Shown piece by piece: positions 15,653 through 25,082 of a stretch of 41,044 bases of DNA (the stretch's first letter is position 1; every line of letters starts with the position of its first letter). The stretch covers positions 1 through 41,044 of the forward strand of contig DAHXOO010000022.1 in the NCBI GenBank assembly GCA_027364845.1. The letters run 5' to 3'. The notes beneath the pieces are model-generated. The model was not told the DNA's origin and did no database searches. It saw only the letters and a list, made by a program, of their open reading frames with translations. The position numbers were made by a program, and so were the translations under genes. This DNA comes from Pseudomonadota bacterium. GTDB lineage: Bacteria > Pseudomonadota > Gammaproteobacteria > Acidiferrobacterales > UBA6901.

Positions 15653-18478
15653 TCACACGATCTGCGTGGCGAGCTCGCGTGCCTGGTTCTTCTGGGTCTC
15701 GTTTCCTTCGGTCATAACCTCGTCGAGGATGCTGCGTGCGCCTTCGGCATCTCCCATGTCGATGTACGCCTTGGCCAGATCCAGCTTGGTCGTGGTTTCA
15801 TCCCACTGCGACTGACCCTCGGTGCTGCCTTCATCTGCGCTTTCGAATTCCAGCGCCGGGGCACCTGAGTCTGCATCCGCGAGAAACGCAATGCCGTCGT
15901 CCGCGTGCGGTACTTCGCCGGCAATGGTCCCGAAATCGAGAGTTGGCTCACCTTCGGTAGACGTCGCGGTATCAAGGCTGATCTCATTTGCGTCACCTGT
16001 GGACGGGACGCCTTCAAGGCTGAAATCAAGGTCAAAGCCGGTGTCGGCGGCCGCTGCAGGCGATTGGGCGACGTCGGCAACTGGAGCAGCGACTGGCGTT
16101 GAGGCAAGATTTTGATCGAAGTTTACCGACGCGAAAGATGCCGGCGCCGCGCTGGATTCGGCGGTATCGCCAATTCCAGCGGCTGCGGGAGCTGCCGTGC
16201 TTGCGATATTGAAATCGATTCCGCCGGTTTCCGGTAACGGTGCGACCGGCGCTGCCGATTGCGGCATATCGCTCATCATAGAGGTGGCGGCACCCGCCAT
16301 GATCGGACCCGTAGTCCTGGTCATTTCTTCCAGCATGTCCATTTCGTCAGTCGCCGCACCGGTCTTGCGGCTTGGCGCCTCGCCACGGAACATCGGGTTT
16401 TTCGGGCTGATCTTGCGGCCCATTTCCTCTACTTTCTCCCAGACCTTGCCGCCCTTTCCTTCGATCTGCGCATACAGCTCTTCGGCAAGTGTTTCGAACG
16501 CGACGACATCATTACGCTGCAGGTAGATCTCAAGCAGCTTCTGCTTAAGCTCCTGCCGGTGCGGATCCTTGACAGTCGCTTCCTTGAGGATCTCCTCCGC
16601 CTGCTCATCGCGCCCATACGCGAGATACACTTCCGCCTCCGCGATCGGATCAACTTCGTCAGTGTGTATGTTGCCCATGCCGCCTTGGCTGAAATCGCTC
16701 AGGAACGACGTGTCGCTGGCGGCCGCCTGATTGCCGCTGTCGCTGACGCTCGAAGCATCGGTCGCAAGACTGCCGCCCGAAAGGATGCTTTCCTCGAACT
16801 CAGCCTTGGCACGCCGGCGGCGCAGGTAGTACATCGCCAGAATGCCCACTCCGAGGGCAGCAACCCCGCCGAGCATGGCCAGCGTCAGTGGATTGCCAAA
16901 AATGTCGCCGACAAGACCCTGGATCAAGCCCTCGCTCTGCGGTTGCGGAATAATAATGGAGGGTCGGACCAATGGCTTTGTGATCGGCCGCCGCATAAGT
17001 GGTTTGGGTGCGGCCGGATGCGCCGCAGCGGTGGCCGGCTTGGGCTTCGCAGCCTGTTTTTCGGAGAGCGCTAATTCACGGTTCTCGATTGTGATCAGGC
17101 GCACTGTATTTTGCACCTGCTTGCGCATCTTGCCGACGCGCTGGCGTAGTTCCTTATTTTGCTGCTGCCTGGCATCGATCTGCTCCTCGAGCGTCGTCAT
17201 CTTGTGCGACAAGACGGTCCGTTCGCCGGCCGCTCCCTTCTTGACCGTCGCTGGCCCGGCCGACTTGCTGGATTGGCCGCCGGTGGATTCCGCGTTCAGC
17301 TCCGAACGTACGATGCTCAGCAACGCTTCACCCGCCGAACCGTTTGCAGCGGTTCCCGCAGTCTTGGTTTGTGCGGCTGTCGCGTTCGGCGCAGACTTCG
17401 ATTTCGCCGCAACCGATGCCTTGGCCGGTGATTGTGCTCCGTGACCTGCGGCCTGGGCACTTCCGCTTGGAGCCCGCATGGCATGGCTCGCGGCTGCGAG
17501 CTTCACTTTGTATTCCTGCCAGGCGTCATACTGAACGCGAAAATCCTTCAGGGCGTGCGCCTTGGACACTGACGCCACCCGCTTACGCGCTGGTACCTTG
17601 AGTATCTTCCCGGACATCAGATTGTTGATATTGTGTTGGAAAAACGCGTCCGGATTGGCCCGAAGCAGCGCGATCATCACCTGTTCCGGACTGATGTTTC
17701 GGTCCACCGTGATTTTGTGCGCGATACCGCTCAGGGTATCGCCGTTCCTCACCGTGTATTGGGTCGTGTTCGCCCACGACGAAGAGCGCTCCGGCGCCGG
17801 CGTGGTATTCGCCTCCACCTTGGGAATTTGAGGCGCAGGTGTCGCCGCAGCCTGCATGCTCCCAGAAGGTCCCAACAAAGTACTGGTGGTGGAGACCGGA
17901 GGCGCCGCCGGCTTCGGCGTGGTAACAGTCTGCTGCTGCTCGGGACTCAAAGCCGCCGGCGCGGGTGGCAGGACTGTTGCGGGCACGGTGGCGGCCTGGG
18001 CGGCGGGCGCGATCACTGTCGGAGCTAAAATCGCCGGATGCTGGCTTGCGATCCAGTGAGGCGGATCGAGCAGCGCATTATACTCGCGAACCAGCTGTCC
18101 ACCGGCCCAGTCTACCTCCAGCAGAGTCTGGATAAAGGGTTCGCGGAATGGGCCGTCGGTCGAAAGCTCGATGTAATAGTTACCGTCCTTGTGCTGTTTG
18201 ACGGCGTAATTGATGCGGGTAAGAAAGTGATGGCGGTCTACACCCGCAGCGTCGAAGACCGCGCGTGGGGCCAGAGAGGGACTGAGAGTTTTCAGCTCGT
18301 TCGGCGTGGGATCGATCAGTCTTACGTGCGCATTGAGCGGTTCATCCAAGCCCGACTCCACGACCAGCCGCCCAAGTCCCAGGCCGAATGCGAGTACCGG
18401 CAACGCCGAAAGCGCCGTCCCAAGGATGACGCTGATCAACCATTGATGCCCGCCCGATTTCAACATCTTTTGGCGCAT
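15653..18478 (-). CDS. fimV: FimV-family peptidoglycan-binding polar protein (LysM)
   Basis: A 941-residue inner-membrane protein that organises the cell pole and type IV pilus and type II secretion assembly in pseudomonads. Order of parts: signal-like segment (12-35); conserved FimV N-terminal domain (about 35-140, GLGRLVVESGLDEPLNA); LysM module (about 241-296, YTVRNGDTLSGIA); Ala/Pro-rich linker; coiled coil (about 420-475); one membrane span (about 530-552) followed by RRRR; acidic cytoplasmic region; and a C-terminal TPR-like FimV domain (LDLAKAYIDMGDAEGARSIL). The ATG at 18478 has GGGGGAG 8 bases upstream; the GTG at 18487 overlaps that site and was rejected. It lies downstream of asd, as in Pseudomonas. 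Confidence 0.93.
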   Translation of the reverse strand: MRQKMLKSGGHQWLISVILGTALSALPVLAFGLGLGRLVVESGLDEPLNAHVRLIDPTPNELKTLSPSLAPRAVFDAAGVDRHHFLTRINYAVKQHKDGNYYIELSTDGPFREPFIQTLLEVDWAGGQLVREYNALLDPPHWIASQHPAILAPTVIAPAAQAATVPATVLPPAPAALSPEQQQTVTTPKPAAPPVSTTSTLLGPSGSMQAAATPAPQIPKVEANTTPAPERSSSWANTTQYTVRNGDTLSGIAHKITVDRNISPEQVMIALLRANPDAFFQHNINNLMSGKILKVPARKRVASVSKAHALKDFRVQYDAWQEYKVKLAAASHAMRAPSGSAQAAGHGAQSPAKASVAAKSKSAPNATAAQTKTAGTAANGSAGEALLSIVRSELNAESTGGQSSKSAGPATVKKGAAGERTVLSHKMTTLEEQIDARQQQNKELRQRVGKMRKQVQNTVRLITIENRELALSEKQAAKPKPATAAAHPAAPKPLMRRPITKPLVRPSIIIPQPQSEGLIQGLVGDIFGNPLTLAMLGGVAALGVGILAMYYLRRRRAKAEFEESILSGGSLATDASSVSDSGNQAAASDTSFLSDFSQGGMGNIHTDEVDPIAEAEVYLAYGRDEQAEEILKEATVKDPHRQELKQKLLEIYLQRNDVVAFETLAEELYAQIEGKGGKVWEKVEEMGRKISPKNPMFRGEAPSRKTGAATDEMDMLEEMTRTTGPIMAGAATSMMSDMPQSAAPVAPLPETGGIDFNIASTAAPAAAGIGDTAESSAAPASFASVNFDQNLASTPVAAPVADVAQSPAAAADTGFDLDFSLEGVPSTGDANEISLDTATSTEGEPTLDFGTIAGEVPHADDGIAFLADADSGAPALEFESADEGSTEGQSQWDETTTKLDLAKAYIDMGDAEGARSILDEVMTEGNETQKNQARELATQIV

Positions 18479-18550
18479 GGCGCTCACTCCCCCGACTGCC
18501 CCTGTCCTATCCTAACAACCGCTTTTAGTACTTGGAGTTACATGCACATA

Positions 18551-18580
18551 AGTATAATAGTGTTTACAAACATCAAGTAA
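18551..18580 (-). promoter_or_regulatory. candidate fimV promoter in AT-rich DNA
   Basis: On the minus strand TATACT (18551-18556) lies 18 bases from TTACTT (18575-18580); an overlapping TTGATG offers a less well-spaced -35. A near-palindrome TGTTTACAAACA sits in the spacer. The patch stands out as AT-rich and lies about 75 bases upstream of the fimV start. Confidence 0.4.
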
Positions 18581-18899
18581 CTATAGCCCACAAATACTGT
18601 TTCACCAACCCTCAGTTACCACAGCGGGAAAATCTCGAGCGTCCGGACGCTGCTGCAAGCCACCGACGAGCTCAAAACCCTGGCCGGCATACCGTCGGCG
18701 GCAGCTGTGCCCCACGCACAACGATTTACGCTCGATGGTCCGATGCACAGATCCGGTGGTCTGAACACCATGGTCTCAAAGGGTATATAGCCGTTTTCGC
18801 ATGATCCGTCCATGCAGCCGAACCGCGGTGCCGACCGCCGCAAAACGCAATCGCACTTTAGGGGCGTTCCTCGACCCTGCTGCGCGCCGCGATCCTGAT

Positions 18900-20012
18900 C
18901 TAGTCCTGCAACAGGATGCGCAGCATGCGTCGCAATGGCTCGGCCGCACCCCACAAGAGCTGGTCGCCCACCGTGAATGCCGAGAGATAGTGGTTGCCCA
19001 TCGCCAGTTTGCGCAGCCTTCCTACCGGCACAGTCAGGGTCCCAGTGATTGCTGCCGGGGTCAGCTCGCGCAACGTGCGCTCACGCTCGTTGGGGACAAC
19101 CCGCACCCAGTCATTCGCTGTGGCCAGCATTTCCTCGATCTCATCGACCGGTACGTCACGGGTCAACTTGATCGTTAGCGCCTGACTGTGACAACGCATG
19201 GCGCCGATGCGCACGCAGATTCCGTCAACGGGAACGAGGTTCTCGCCACGGTTCAAGATCTTATTGGTCTCCGCCTGCCCTTTCCATTCCTCGCGGCTCT
19301 GGCCGTTGCCCAAATCCTTGTCGATCCACGGAATCAGGCTGCCAGCCAGCGGAACGCCGAAGGTCTCCCTGGGAAACTTCGGATCGCGCAACCTGTTAGC
19401 CACCGCTTTGTCGATTTCGAGGATGGCCGCAGCCGGATCGTCCAGCAGAGACAGTACAGACTGATGAACCGATCCCATCTGCCTGAGCAGCTCGCGCATG
19501 CTCTGCGCGCCGGCGCCGGAGGCAGCCTGGTAGGTCATCACCGACATCCACTCAACCAAACCCCGCTGGAACAGGGCGCCCAATGCCATGAGCATCAGGC
19601 TGACGGTGCAATTGCCGCCAATGTAGTTCCGTATCCCCTTGTCCAGCGCCGCGCTGATCACCTCGTGGTTGACAGGATCGAGGACAATCACGCTGTCCCG
19701 ATCCATGCGTAGGGTAGACGCGGCGTCGATCCAGTATCCTTTCCAGCCTGCGGCCCGCAGTTTGGGAAAGACATCACCTGTGTAATCGCCGCCCTGACAG
19801 GAGATTACGATGTCCATAGCCTTGAGCGCGCTGATATCGCGCGCATCCTTGAGCGCTGGAACCTCCTTTCCTATTGCCGGCCCTGCCCCGCCGACTTGGG
19901 ACGTCGTGAAAAACACCGGTTCGATCAGCGCGAAATCGCCTTCGGTGCGCATGCGCTGCATCAGCACCGAACCAACCATGCCGCGCCAACCAACCATTCC
20001 TACCCGCTTCAT
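18900..20012 (-). CDS. asd: aspartate-semialdehyde dehydrogenase
   Basis: Reduces aspartyl phosphate to aspartate semialdehyde with NADPH, the branch point to lysine, diaminopimelate, threonine and methionine. The 370-residue protein matches the gamma-type enzyme: [17 protein letters not shown] nucleotide-binding start, active-site Cys135 in [21 protein letters not shown], and the catalytic-region His275 in [12 protein letters not shown]. The ATG at 20012 has GAGG 6 bases upstream; a TTG at 20027 would add five residues. It lies between leuB (282 bases upstream) and fimV, the same order as in Pseudomonas. A promoter-like site with a 10-bp direct repeat precedes it. Confidence 0.97.
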   Translation of the reverse strand: MKRVGMVGWRGMVGSVLMQRMRTEGDFALIEPVFFTTSQVGGAGPAIGKEVPALKDARDISALKAMDIVISCQGGDYTGDVFPKLRAAGWKGYWIDAASTLRMDRDSVIVLDPVNHEVISAALDKGIRNYIGGNCTVSLMLMALGALFQRGLVEWMSVMTYQAASGAGAQSMRELLRQMGSVHQSVLSLLDDPAAAILEIDKAVANRLRDPKFPRETFGVPLAGSLIPWIDKDLGNGQSREEWKGQAETNKILNRGENLVPVDGICVRIGAMRCHSQALTIKLTRDVPVDEIEEMLATANDWVRVVPNERERTLRELTPAAITGTLTVPVGRLRKLAMGNHYLSAFTVGDQLLWGAAEPLRRMLRILLQD

Positions 20013-20061
20013 AAATCGCCTCTGCAAACTGAACCGCTTCTATGACAATCCGCCCCATCTT

Positions 20062-20112
20062 CCGGGATCTTAATTGCTTAAAAGTCGGTAATATAAACGA
20101 TACCGGGATCTT
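20062..20112. repeat. 10-bp direct repeat upstream of asd
   Basis: CCGGGATCTT occurs at 20062-20071 and again at 20103-20112, 41 bases apart start to start, close to four helical turns. One copy lies inside the putative asd promoter spacer and the other just downstream of it. This spacing fits an operator pair, but the binding protein is unknown. Confidence 0.35.
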
Positions 20113-20119
20113 TAATGAA
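20090..20119 (-). promoter_or_regulatory. candidate asd promoter
   Basis: On the minus strand TTCATT (20114-20119), an 18-base spacer and TATATT (20090-20095). It is about 80 bases upstream of the asd ATG. The -35 is weak, which fits a regulated promoter. Confidence 0.4.
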
Positions 20120-20294
20120 GAAGCGCACCCACCTGGGAGCGGAGACAACCGAGGTCTTCACGATTTTCCTTCCGGAGGTGGTACCACCGTCGAACAACCA
20201 GTAAAGCGGCCGCCTTCGCCAAGACGTCAATCGTCCGAAAGCCGGATTCGCCCCGAAAGGGACGTCCACCTTCAAGACTTGCGGGCCGCAGGCC

Positions 20295-21371
20295 TCACCC
20301 GTGCAATGCTGCCACCACGGCCGCGCCCATCTGCGCCGTACCGACCCGGGAGCAACCGTTAGTGTGGATATCCGCCGTACGCAAGCCCTGACTCAGCACC
20401 GCCTCGACCGCGCGTTCGACGCGCAGCGCCAGGTCCGGTTGGTCGAGAGTGTAGCGCAGCATCATTGCCACAGACAGGATCGTGCCCAGAGGATTGGCGA
20501 TCCCCTTGCCGGCGATATCGGGGGCGGACCCATGGATCGGCTCGTACATGCCCTTGTGCGCCGCATCAACCGATGCCGAAGGCAACATGCCGATCGATCC
20601 GGTCAGCATCGCCGCCTCGTCGGACAGGATATCTCCGAACATGTTCGTAGTAACGATCACGTCGAACTGCTTGGGAGCACGCACTAGCTGCATGGCCGCA
20701 TTATCCACGTACATATGCGTGAGGCTGACCTGCGGATAGTCCTTAGCCACCATGCTGACGACTTCCCGCCACAGCTCGGTGCACTCGAGCACATTGGCTT
20801 TGTCCACCGAGCAGACACGCCGGCCACGCTTCATCGCGATATCGAACGCCACCCGCGCAATGCGCCTGATCTCCGATTCGCTGTAGACGAGGGTGTTGAA
20901 GCCCTCACGCTGACCATCGGCAAGCACCCTCACGCCGCGTGGCTGGCCAAAGTAAATACCGCCGGTGAGCTCGCGTACGATCATCAGGTCGAGCCCCGCG
21001 ACAACTTCCGCCTTCAGGCTGGAAGCCGAAGCCAGCTGCGGATACAGCAGCGCCGGACGTAGATTCGCGAACAGACCCAGTTCTGAGCGCAGACCGAGCA
21101 GCCCCTTTTCCGGCCGCAGCGCGATGTTCAATGACTCCCATCTTGGCCCTCCAACGGCACCAAGCAGCACTGCGTCGGCTGCACGCGCCAGACGCAGCGT
21201 GTTTTCAGGCAACGGCGTACCGGAAGCATCATGCGCGGCGCCGCCAACAAGCCCATGCTCGAGCTCTATATCCAGGCCGTCGGAGCGCAGGGATTCCAGC
21301 ACTTTCACCGCCTCGGCCATGATCTCCGGTCCGATACCGTCCCCTGGAAGGACCAGCACTTTGTGACTCAT
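20295..21371 (-). CDS. leuB: 3-isopropylmalate dehydrogenase
   Basis: Oxidative decarboxylation of 3-isopropylmalate with NAD, the third committed step of leucine synthesis. The 358-residue protein has the N-terminal [21 protein letters not shown], the substrate Tyr and Lys regions ([20 protein letters not shown]), [10 protein letters not shown], and the DILSDEAAM and [18 protein letters not shown] motifs that carry metal and NAD ligands. It starts at ATG 21371 with GGAG 7 bases upstream. It follows leuD by 149 bases; no separate promoter was recognised, so it is probably part of the leuC-leuD-leuB unit. Confidence 0.98.
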   Translation of the reverse strand: MSHKVLVLPGDGIGPEIMAEAVKVLESLRSDGLDIELEHGLVGGAAHDASGTPLPENTLRLARAADAVLLGAVGGPRWESLNIALRPEKGLLGLRSELGLFANLRPALLYPQLASASSLKAEVVAGLDLMIVRELTGGIYFGQPRGVRVLADGQREGFNTLVYSESEIRRIARVAFDIAMKRGRRVCSVDKANVLECTELWREVVSMVAKDYPQVSLTHMYVDNAAMQLVRAPKQFDVIVTTNMFGDILSDEAAMLTGSIGMLPSASVDAAHKGMYEPIHGSAPDIAGKGIANPLGTILSVAMMLRYTLDQPDLALRVERAVEAVLSQGLRTADIHTNGCSRVGTAQMGAAVVAALHG

Positions 21372-21520
21372 CGATCGACTCCGTCAGATTATGCAATGAA
21401 CCGTTTTATCAGACCCGCTTGAATTTTCGCGGACAGGGCTAAAACCGGTATCCGCGGCAGGATCGGCGCGCAGCACGCCCCATCTGCCACAGCACTGGAT
21501 CTGTGATTTCGCCGCGGCGC

Positions 21521-22171
21521 CTACGATCGTGCCTCGTGGAACAGCCACGGGGCTTCCTTCCGGCGCTGCGCTTCGTATGCCCGGATCTCGTCTACATGCT
21601 CTAGGGTCAAGGCGATCTCATCGAGGCCATTGATAAGACAGTGCTTGCGAAATGGATCGATGTCAAAGTGAATGTTCCGTCCTGAAGGCGTAGTGATCGT
21701 CTGCATCCCGAGATCAACGCTGAGCCGGTAGCCCTCCTGCGCATAGACCTCCTCGAACAGGCGCTGCACCATATCTTCATCCAGGACAACCGGCAACAAG
21801 CCGTTCTTTAGGCAGTTCTGGTAGAAAATGTCCGCATAGCTCGGAGCAATGATGACGCGGAAGCCGTAGTCCATCAGGGCCCAGGGAGCATGCTCGCGCG
21901 AGGAGCCGCAACCGAAGTTGACACGCGCAAGCAGGACGCTAGCGCCGGCATAGCGTGGCTGGTTCAGCACGAAGTCCGGATTGAGCGCACGCCGGCTGTG
22001 ATCCATGCCGGGTTCGCCGTGATCCAGGTAGCGCCAGGAGTCGAACAGGTTCGGACCAAAACCACTGCGCTTGATCGACTTCAGATACTGCTTCGGAATG
22101 ATCGCGTCGGTATCCACATTCGCACGGTCCATGGGTGCCGCGATACCGGTCAATGTCGTGAATTTCTGCAT
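21521..22171 (-). CDS. leuD: 3-isopropylmalate dehydratase small subunit
   Basis: The swivelling small subunit that completes the active site of LeuC for isomerising 2- to 3-isopropylmalate. The 216-residue protein starts [20 protein letters not shown] and has [16 protein letters not shown], the signature of LeuD. The frame is open upstream to 22333, but the ATG at 22171 was chosen because the family starts here and GGAG lies 5 bases before it. It is 70 bases after leuC. Confidence 0.97.
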   Translation of the reverse strand: MQKFTTLTGIAAPMDRANVDTDAIIPKQYLKSIKRSGFGPNLFDSWRYLDHGEPGMDHSRRALNPDFVLNQPRYAGASVLLARVNFGCGSSREHAPWALMDYGFRVIIAPSYADIFYQNCLKNGLLPVVLDEDMVQRLFEEVYAQEGYRLSVDLGMQTITTPSGRNIHFDIDPFRKHCLINGLDEIALTLEHVDEIRAYEAQRRKEAPWLFHEARS

Positions 22172-22241
22172 AATGACTCCATACTGTATTTCAGAGATCA
22201 GGCGGATGTCGCCGGGATCACCTGTGAAAATCTGCCAATGG

Positions 22242-23648
22242 TCAGCGCCAATTACGCACGTCCACAAAATGCCCGGCGATCCCCGCGGCCGCAGCCATGG
22301 CCGGGCTGACGAGATGCGTGCGTCCACCGGCACCCTGACGACCCTCGAAGTTGCGGTTCGACGTGGAAGCGCAGCGTTCTCCCGGCTCCAGGTGGTCGGC
22401 GTTCATCGCCAAACACATGGAGCAGCCCGGCTCGCGCCATTCAAACCCAGCACCGGTAAACACCTTGTCGAGGCCCTCGCGTTCGGCCTGGGCTTTTACC
22501 AAGCCGGAGCCAGGGACCACCATAGCGAGCTTGACGTTGCGCGCAATCCGCCGGCCTTTGACCACCGCGGCAGCAGCGCGCAGGTCCTCGATGCGCGAGT
22601 TGGTACATGAGCCGATGAACACCTTATCGATCGCGATATCGTGCATAGGGGTTCCCGGTACAAGGCCCATATACTCAAGCGCGCCACGCATGCTCGCACG
22701 CCGCGTCGCATCCGCCTCGCGTGCTGGATCCGGGACCCGATCATCGATCGCTACGACCATCTCTGGTGACGTGCCCCAAGTCACCTGGGGCGGGATCGTT
22801 CCTGCATTGACGCCAATCTCACGGTCGAACACGGCATCCTCGTCGCTGTGCAGACTGCGCCAGACGGTCTGCGCCCGGTCCCACTGTTGCTCGGACGGCG
22901 CGTACGGGCGACCGTGGAAATAGTCGACGGTCTTGTCGTCGACCGCGATCAGCCCGGCACGCGCACCGGCCTCAATCGCCATATTGCACACCGTCATGCG
23001 GCCTTCCATGGATAGCGACCGAATCGCGGAGCCAGCAAATTCTATCGCGTACCCGGTGCCACCGGCGGTGCCGATGTGACCGATGACAGCAAGCACGATG
23101 TCTTTGGCAGTGACGCCGAACGGAATTTCGCCATCGACGCGCACCCGCATGTTCTTCGCCTTTTTCATCAGCAGGCACTGCGTTGCCAGCACATGCTCCA
23201 CCTCGGAGGTCCCGATCCCGAATGCAAGCGCACCGAAAGCACCATGCGTTGAGGTGTGGGAATCGCCGCACACTACCGTCATGCCGGGCAGAGTGGCGCC
23301 CTGCTCCGGACCAATGACGTGGACGATGCCCTGGCGTGGGTCGTTCATTGCGAATTCGGTGATGCCGAAGTCCAGGCAGTTCTGGTCGAGGGTCTCGACC
23401 TGCAGGCGCGACACCGGATCCGTGATGCCCTGACGCCGGCCAGTCGTTGGGACATTGTGGTCGGCAGTGGCAAGATTGGCGTCGATGCGCCACGGTACGC
23501 GGCCCGCGAGGCGCAAGCCCTCAAAGGCCTGCGGACTCGTAACCTCGTGCACGAGATGGCGGTCAATATAGATCAGGGCGGTGCCGTCCGGGTTTGACCG
23601 CACCACGTGGGCTTCCCAAAGTTTGTCGTATAGTGTCTTTCCGTTCAT
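22242..23648 (-). CDS. leuC: 3-isopropylmalate dehydratase large subunit
   Basis: The aconitase-family catalytic subunit with a [4Fe-4S] cluster. The 468-residue protein (E. coli 466) begins [16 protein letters not shown], has the substrate region [20 protein letters not shown], and cluster cysteines Cys348 (FIGSCTNSR), Cys409 and Cys412 ([12 protein letters not shown]). It heads the minus-strand leuC-leuD-leuB run. A promoter and a palindrome in the 99-base gap to the divergent LysR gene indicate control by that regulator. Confidence 0.98.
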   Translation of the reverse strand: MNGKTLYDKLWEAHVVRSNPDGTALIYIDRHLVHEVTSPQAFEGLRLAGRVPWRIDANLATADHNVPTTGRRQGITDPVSRLQVETLDQNCLDFGITEFAMNDPRQGIVHVIGPEQGATLPGMTVVCGDSHTSTHGAFGALAFGIGTSEVEHVLATQCLLMKKAKNMRVRVDGEIPFGVTAKDIVLAVIGHIGTAGGTGYAIEFAGSAIRSLSMEGRMTVCNMAIEAGARAGLIAVDDKTVDYFHGRPYAPSEQQWDRAQTVWRSLHSDEDAVFDREIGVNAGTIPPQVTWGTSPEMVVAIDDRVPDPAREADATRRASMRGALEYMGLVPGTPMHDIAIDKVFIGSCTNSRIEDLRAAAAVVKGRRIARNVKLAMVVPGSGLVKAQAEREGLDKVFTGAGFEWREPGCSMCLAMNADHLEPGERCASTSNRNFEGRQGAGGRTHLVSPAMAAAAGIAGHFVDVRNWR

Positions 23649-23683
23649 GGCTGTACGCTCGCGTCTGCCGGGATCTTGAGTCT

Positions 23684-23712
23684 ATTCTAGGAGTCGGCTA
23701 TAAATAACGCAA
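23684..23712 (-). promoter_or_regulatory. leuC promoter
   Basis: On the minus strand TTGCGT (23707-23712), a 17-base spacer and TAGAAT (23684-23689), giving a leader of about 30 bases before the leuC ATG. The strong -10 with a poor -35 is typical of an activator-dependent promoter, and a palindrome abuts the -35. Confidence 0.6.
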
Positions 23713-23731
23713 AATCATATTTATCATGATT
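23713..23731. promoter_or_regulatory. palindromic operator between leuC and the LysR gene
   Basis: AATCAT at 23713-23718 and ATGATT at 23726-23731 form a perfect inverted repeat with a 7-base centre. It directly touches the -35 of leuC and ends 16 bases before the LysR start codon, the position expected for a LysR-type protein that activates the target and represses itself. Confidence 0.6.
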
Positions 23732-23747
23732 CCGATTACTATAAGTT

Positions 23748-24617
23748 ATGGATATCGACGACCTGCAGACCTTTCTGGCCGTAGCCGAATACGGTTCCTT
23801 TTCGCGCGCCGCGGAACGAAACTTTATCACCCAGCCGGCTGTCAGCAAGCGCATTGCGGCACTCGAAGCGGAACTTGGCGCAAAGCTTTTTGACCGTGTT
23901 GGGCGGAGGGTTCAACTGGCTCCGGCTGGCACCGCACTGCTGCCTCAGGCGCGATCGATTCTGAACGGGGTGGATGAAGCGAAGCGCCGCATCGCCGCTT
24001 TGTCCCTTGAAATCACCGGGCCACTGCGGCTTGGAACCAGCTACCACGTCGGTCTGCACCGCCTGCCGCGCGCGCTCAAGCAATTCTATACTGCCCATCC
24101 GGGAGTCCAGCTCGACCTTCGGTTCATGGATTCAGAAGCGGCCTGCCATGCCGTTGAACAGGGTGAGCTCGATTTGGCAGTGGTCACGCTCCCACACGGC
24201 GCATACCCGCGGCTGCAGCGGGAAAAGGTCTGGGACGATCCACTCGAAATCGTAGTCGCAGCCGCCCACCCGTTGGCTGCCGCCAGGCAGCTGCGCCTGC
24301 AGACGCTGGCCGAATATCCGGTCATCCTACCGGTGCCGGGCGCCACCACGCGCGAGATCGTTCTCGCGGCACTGGCACCTGTGCGCCGGCAACTGCACAT
24401 AAGCCTTGAGACCAATTACCTGGAACTGATCAAGATGCTCGTGTCGATCGGCCTGGGCTGGAGCGCGCTGCCGCATACGTTAATTGACGGCGACCTCAAA
24501 GTGGTCCAGATTGAGGGGGTCAATATAGTGCGCGAACTCGGGGTGGTGACTCATGCGGCCCGCACTTTGTCGAACGCAGCTACGGCGATTATCGAGGCAA
24601 TTCGAGCAACCGGATAA
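23748..24617 (+). CDS. LysR-family transcriptional regulator (likely of leuCDB)
   Basis: A 289-residue regulator with the winged helix-turn-helix at about 1-60 (LQTFLAVAEYGSFSRAAE, TQPAVSKRIAALEAELG) and a periplasmic-binding-like effector domain at about 90-289 (GPLRLGTSYHVGLHRLP). It is divergent from leuC, an arrangement also found in pseudomonads. The effector is plausibly 2-isopropylmalate, as for other leucine LysR regulators, but this cannot be read from the sequence. No Shine-Dalgarno is visible before the ATG, suggesting low expression. Its TAA stop overlaps by one base with the next gene. Confidence 0.95.
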   Translation: MDIDDLQTFLAVAEYGSFSRAAERNFITQPAVSKRIAALEAELGAKLFDRVGRRVQLAPAGTALLPQARSILNGVDEAKRRIAALSLEITGPLRLGTSYHVGLHRLPRALKQFYTAHPGVQLDLRFMDSEAACHAVEQGELDLAVVTLPHGAYPRLQREKVWDDPLEIVVAAAHPLAAARQLRLQTLAEYPVILPVPGATTREIVLAALAPVRRQLHISLETNYLELIKMLVSIGLGWSALPHTLIDGDLKVVQIEGVNIVRELGVVTHAARTLSNAATAIIEAIRATG

Positions 24618-25039
24618 TGAATTTTCTGCAGCTCATCGAGCAGCTCACAACACGCATCGGCCAGCATCAGCTTCCGCTGAACGCCACCTCGCACAATGTC
24701 CGGACGCTTGTTGATTCGAGCGCGCTGCACTACGAACTTGCCGCCGGTATCGTGTGCGCAATCTACGAGCACAACAGCTGCTGCCGCCTCACTGACCCGG
24801 TCGCGGCGCAGCCAACGTTTGAGGCACTTGGTCCGATCCGCGCTGGTTTGCTCGGCTCCAACCGCACCGACGTTGATATCTACCGGTTCATGGAAGAACT
24901 GTGTGCCGCCGTTGCCAAGATCTTCGATACACATCCGGTCGCGGCGATTGCCGCCAATGCACCGGAGGTGGTGGCGCAGCGGCGCGGCGAACTCGTCAGA
25001 CTCGATGCGGTACGCCGACGCATGAAATCGCTCGCCTGA
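24617..25039 (+). CDS. conserved-looking protein of unknown function, coupled to LysR gene
   Basis: A 140-residue soluble protein starting MNFLQLIEQLTTRIGQHQLP. It looks mostly helical with several cysteines (CAIYEHNSCCRL; ELCAA), no signal peptide and no membrane segment, and ends in a basic RRRMKSLA. The family is not recognised. The start codon shares one base with the LysR stop, so the two are translated together. It is convergent with the MFS gene 43 bases away. Codon use and composition match its neighbours. Confidence 0.7.
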   Translation: MNFLQLIEQLTTRIGQHQLPLNATSHNVRTLVDSSALHYELAAGIVCAIYEHNSCCRLTDPVAAQPTFEALGPIRAGLLGSNRTDVDIYRFMEELCAAVAKIFDTHPVAAIAANAPEVVAQRRGELVRLDAVRRRMKSLA

Positions 25040-25082
25040 GTCCGGCGCCGGCAGGCTGTGGTGCAGGCAGCCGTGACGGCAC

